This document shows positions 35,358-37,481 of a DNA stretch of 37,481 nucleotides, piece by piece. The stretch spans positions 1-37,481 of the forward strand of contig SZOV01000037.1 of NCBI GenBank assembly GCA_030263375.1. The letters are read 5' to 3'. A program made the position numbers and the translations under genes. How positions within the stretch are numbered: the first letter of the stretch is position 1; each line of letters starts with the position of its first letter. Source of the stretch: Deltaproteobacteria bacterium PRO3 (GTDB taxonomy: Bacteria > UBA10199 > DSSB01). A model generated the notes under the pieces. The model was not told the origin of the DNA and searched no databases. It saw only the letters and a list, made by a program, of their open reading frames with translations.

Positions 35358-37481
35358 CTATAACAACTCGAGGGCCTCGTGGATCTCTTGGATCTTCTTG
35401 CGGTACATCGCCTCTTTCTCGCGGTTCTCCTCGAGAAGCTCCGCCGGGGCCTTCGAGAGGAACTCGGCGTTGCCCAGCATCTTCAGCGTCGCCGCCAGGC
35501 CATTGTTGAGCTTGGCCAACTCCTTCTCTTGCCGCAGGCGTTCTTTTTGCAGATCCACCACGCTCTTCAGGTCGACCCAGACGACAATATCCTTATATCG
35601 TGTCACGCCTCGAGCAACACCTTTCTCCTCCCGTATTCGAGAATCGTTGAGCGAAAATTGCTTTAAACGCGTTAGATTCCCGGCTGAAAAGGCAATATCC
35701 TCAAATTGATCAGCGACGGCTGGATCCGAAGTAAAGACAACAGCCCTGTTTAACACGCTAGCATCCTGCACCCCCGTCTCCTTCCGGATCTGCCGGATCT
35801 TCTCGACGATGGCGGTAAGGGCCTCGATGCGCTCTTCCGCGGCGCGGAACTCGGCCCGGCGCGGCGCCGGCAGCGCCTGGGGGAATTTAGCCGTCGCCAG
35901 CAGGGCTGTGCCGCGCGGCGCCAGCTTCTGCCAGAGCTCCTCGCTTAAGAAGGGCATGAAGGGGTGCAGCAGGCGCAGGCTTTGGTCCAGCACCAGGGCC
36001 GCGACCGTCGCCAGCTCGCGGCGCACCTCGGCGTCCTCGGACTTGAGCCCCGGCTTGATCAGCTCGAGAAACCAATCGCAATAAGTCCCCCAGAAGAAAT
36101 GGTAGGTCGCCATCGCCGCGTCGTTGAAGCGATACTCCGCGATTCCCCGGCGCACGCCCTCGACCGCCTCCGAGAGCTTCGCCAGGATCCACCGGCCGAT
36201 GTCGTGCTTGGCCTCGAAGCGCGCCGGATCGAAGTCGATCTGGGCCAAGGCCCCCAAATCCGCGTGCGGCAGGGCCATCGTCTGCACGAAGCGCGCCGCG
36301 TTCCAGATCTTGTTGCAGAAATTGCGGTAGCCCAGGATGCGCTCTTCCGAGAGCTTGATGTCGCGGCCCTGGGCCGCGAAGGCCGCCAGGGTGAAGCGGA
36401 AGGCGTCGGTGCCGAATTTTTCCATCACCTCCAGCGGGTCGATGACGTTGCCCTTGCTCTTGCTCATCTTCTGCCCCTGCGCGTCGCGGATCAGGGCGTG
36501 GATGTAGACGTCGCGGAAGGGCACCTCGCCCGTGAAGTGGATCCCCATCATCATCATCCGGGCGACCCAGAAGAAGATGATGTCGAAGCCGGTCACCAGG
36601 CAGGAGGTCGGGTAATAGGCCTTGAGCCGCGGGGTCTTCTCGGGCCAGCCCAGGGTCGAGAAGGGCCAGAGGGCCGAAGAGAACCAGGTATCGAGGACGT
36701 CGCTCTCCTGGCGCAGGTCGTCGTGTCCGCAGTGCGGACAGACCTTGAGATCGCTGCGCGAGACGATGACGCCGTCGCTGGGGTGCTCGTTTTCGGCGCA
36801 ACGCCCGCAATACCAGGCCGGGATGCGGTGCCCCCACCAGATCTGGCGGCTGACGCACCAATCGCGGATGTTCTCCATCCAGTGAAAATAAGTGTTTTCC
36901 CAATGTTGCGGAACGATGCGGGTCTTGCCGCTGCGCACCGCCTGGATGGCGGGCTTGGCGAGCGGCTCGGTCTTCACGAACCACTGCATCGAGAGATAGG
37001 GCTCGACGACCGTCTTGCAGCGGTAGCAGTGCCCCACCGAGGCCTTGTGCTCGTCGACCTTGAGCAAGAGCCCCCGCTCTTCCAGCTCTTTGACGATCCG
37101 GGCGCGGGCCTCGAAGCGGTCGAGGCCCTCGAAGGGCCCCGCCTGGTCGTTCATCCGGGCGTCGGGCGTGAAGACGTTGACGCGCTCGAGGCCGTGGCGG
37201 TTGCCGACCTCGAAGTCGTTGAAGTCGTGGGCGGGCGTGACCTTCACGGCCCCGCTGCCGAAGCTTGCGTCGACCATCGCGTCGGCCACGATGGGGATGA
37301 GGCGTTTGACGAAGGGCAACTCGACCCGCTTGCCCACCAAATGCTTGTAGCGCGCGTCGTCGGGGTGCACCGCGACGGCGGTGTCGCCCAAGAGCGTCTC
37401 GGGCCGGGTGGTGGCGACGGTCACGCAGTCCTGCGGGTCGGCCTCCAGCGGGTAGCGGATGTGCCAAAGATGCGAGTTAAC
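35358..37481 (-). CDS. valS: Valyl-tRNA synthetase, N-terminus outside window
   Basis: The last 707 residues of a class I aminoacyl-tRNA synthetase are visible; roughly 200 N-terminal residues with the HIGH motif lie beyond the window edge. The visible part opens in or near the CP1 editing domain (WHIRYPL, then TTRPETLLGDTAVAVHP). It continues with the zinc-type Cys pairs around HCYRCKT, WYCGRCAE and VCPHCGHD, then DVLDTWFSSALWPFSTLGWP and the KMSKSKGNVIDPLEV signature. The anticodon-binding domain and a C-terminal coiled coil (about the last 65 residues) follow. A patch at about 35575-35772 is strongly AT-rich although the frame is intact. It heads the operon with nadC. Confidence 0.97.
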   Translation of the reverse strand, partial: VNSHLWHIRYPLEADPQDCVTVATTRPETLLGDTAVAVHPDDARYKHLVGKRVELPFVKRLIPIVADAMVDASFGSGAVKVTPAHDFNDFEVGNRHGLERVNVFTPDARMNDQAGPFEGLDRFEARARIVKELEERGLLLKVDEHKASVGHCYRCKTVVEPYLSMQWFVKTEPLAKPAIQAVRSGKTRIVPQHWENTYFHWMENIRDWCVSRQIWWGHRIPAWYCGRCAENEHPSDGVIVSRSDLKVCPHCGHDDLRQESDVLDTWFSSALWPFSTLGWPEKTPRLKAYYPTSCLVTGFDIIFFWVARMMMMGIHFTGEVPFRDVYIHALIRDAQGQKMSKSKGNVIDPLEVMEKFGTDAFRFTLAAFAAQGRDIKLSEERILGYRNFCNKIWNAARFVQTMALPHADLGALAQIDFDPARFEAKHDIGRWILAKLSEAVEGVRRGIAEYRFNDAAMATYHFFWGTYCDWFLELIKPGLKSEDAEVRRELATVAALVLDQSLRLLHPFMPFLSEELWQKLAPRGTALLATAKFPQALPAPRRAEFRAAEERIEALTAIVEKIRQIRKETGVQDASVLNRAVVFTSDPAVADQFEDIAFSAGNLTRLKQFSLNDSRIREEKGVARGVTRYKDIVVWVDLKSVVDLQKERLRQEKELAKLNNGLAATLKMLGNAEFLSKAPAELLEENREKEAMYRKKIQEIHEALELL

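Overview
The window comes from a GC-rich Gram-negative bacterium. The gene content and order (rpoN, hpf, ptsN, hprK, rapZ, EIIA-Man, HPr, enzyme I, then metK and ahcY) most resemble the deltaproteobacterial lineages (Desulfobacterota, Myxococcota and related candidate phyla). This placement is inferred from gene order and protein style only; no rRNA gene is present. No gene-free stretch exceeds 300 bases, and I saw no tRNA, rRNA, CRISPR array, insertion sequence or prophage gene.

Region 1 (1-6026, minus strand) holds the first codons of a probable pgk, then gap. Upstream of these is a tight operon: a two-cluster ferredoxin, an alkylglycerone-phosphate-synthase-like flavoprotein, a shortened GlcE-like FAD-domain protein, a GlcF/HdrD-like iron-sulfur protein and a diacylglycerol-kinase-family lipid kinase. 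Two subunits of this GlcDEF-like set have degenerate cofactor sites, which makes it one of the most interesting parts of the window.

Region 2 (6095-14003) starts with the rplM-rpsI ribosomal operon, which has a good promoter and terminator, followed by argC. Convergent to argC is a gene for a protein of about 1,893 residues. It has a helical N-terminal half, a glycine-rich hydrophobic middle and an apparently intact PP2C-type phosphatase domain, followed by long domains I could not assign. Its start codon lies in a small hairpin.

Region 3 (14102-25610, plus strand) is a block of core and regulatory genes: pyrG, rpoN, hpf, the whole nitrogen-type PTS signalling set with HPr kinase and RapZ but no sugar permease, then metK and ahcY of the methyl cycle. 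Short palindromic repeats with a shared core sit just after hpf, metK and ahcY, and a larger hairpin lies between rpsI and argC.

Region 4 (25674-34500) holds a membrane-bound diguanylate cyclase and then a patch of visibly lower GC. This patch encodes two paralogous multi-spanning membrane proteins on opposite strands, a GtrB/DPM-type glycosyltransferase, a methyltransferase, and an unusual predicted lipoprotein joining an HExxH domain to an FGE/SUMF1-like domain. I read it as a cell-surface glycan or glycolipid locus. Part of it is translationally coupled to nadC.

Region 5 (34497-37481, minus strand) is nadC and the C-terminal three quarters of valS. The valS gene contains a sharply bounded AT-rich patch although its reading frame is intact.
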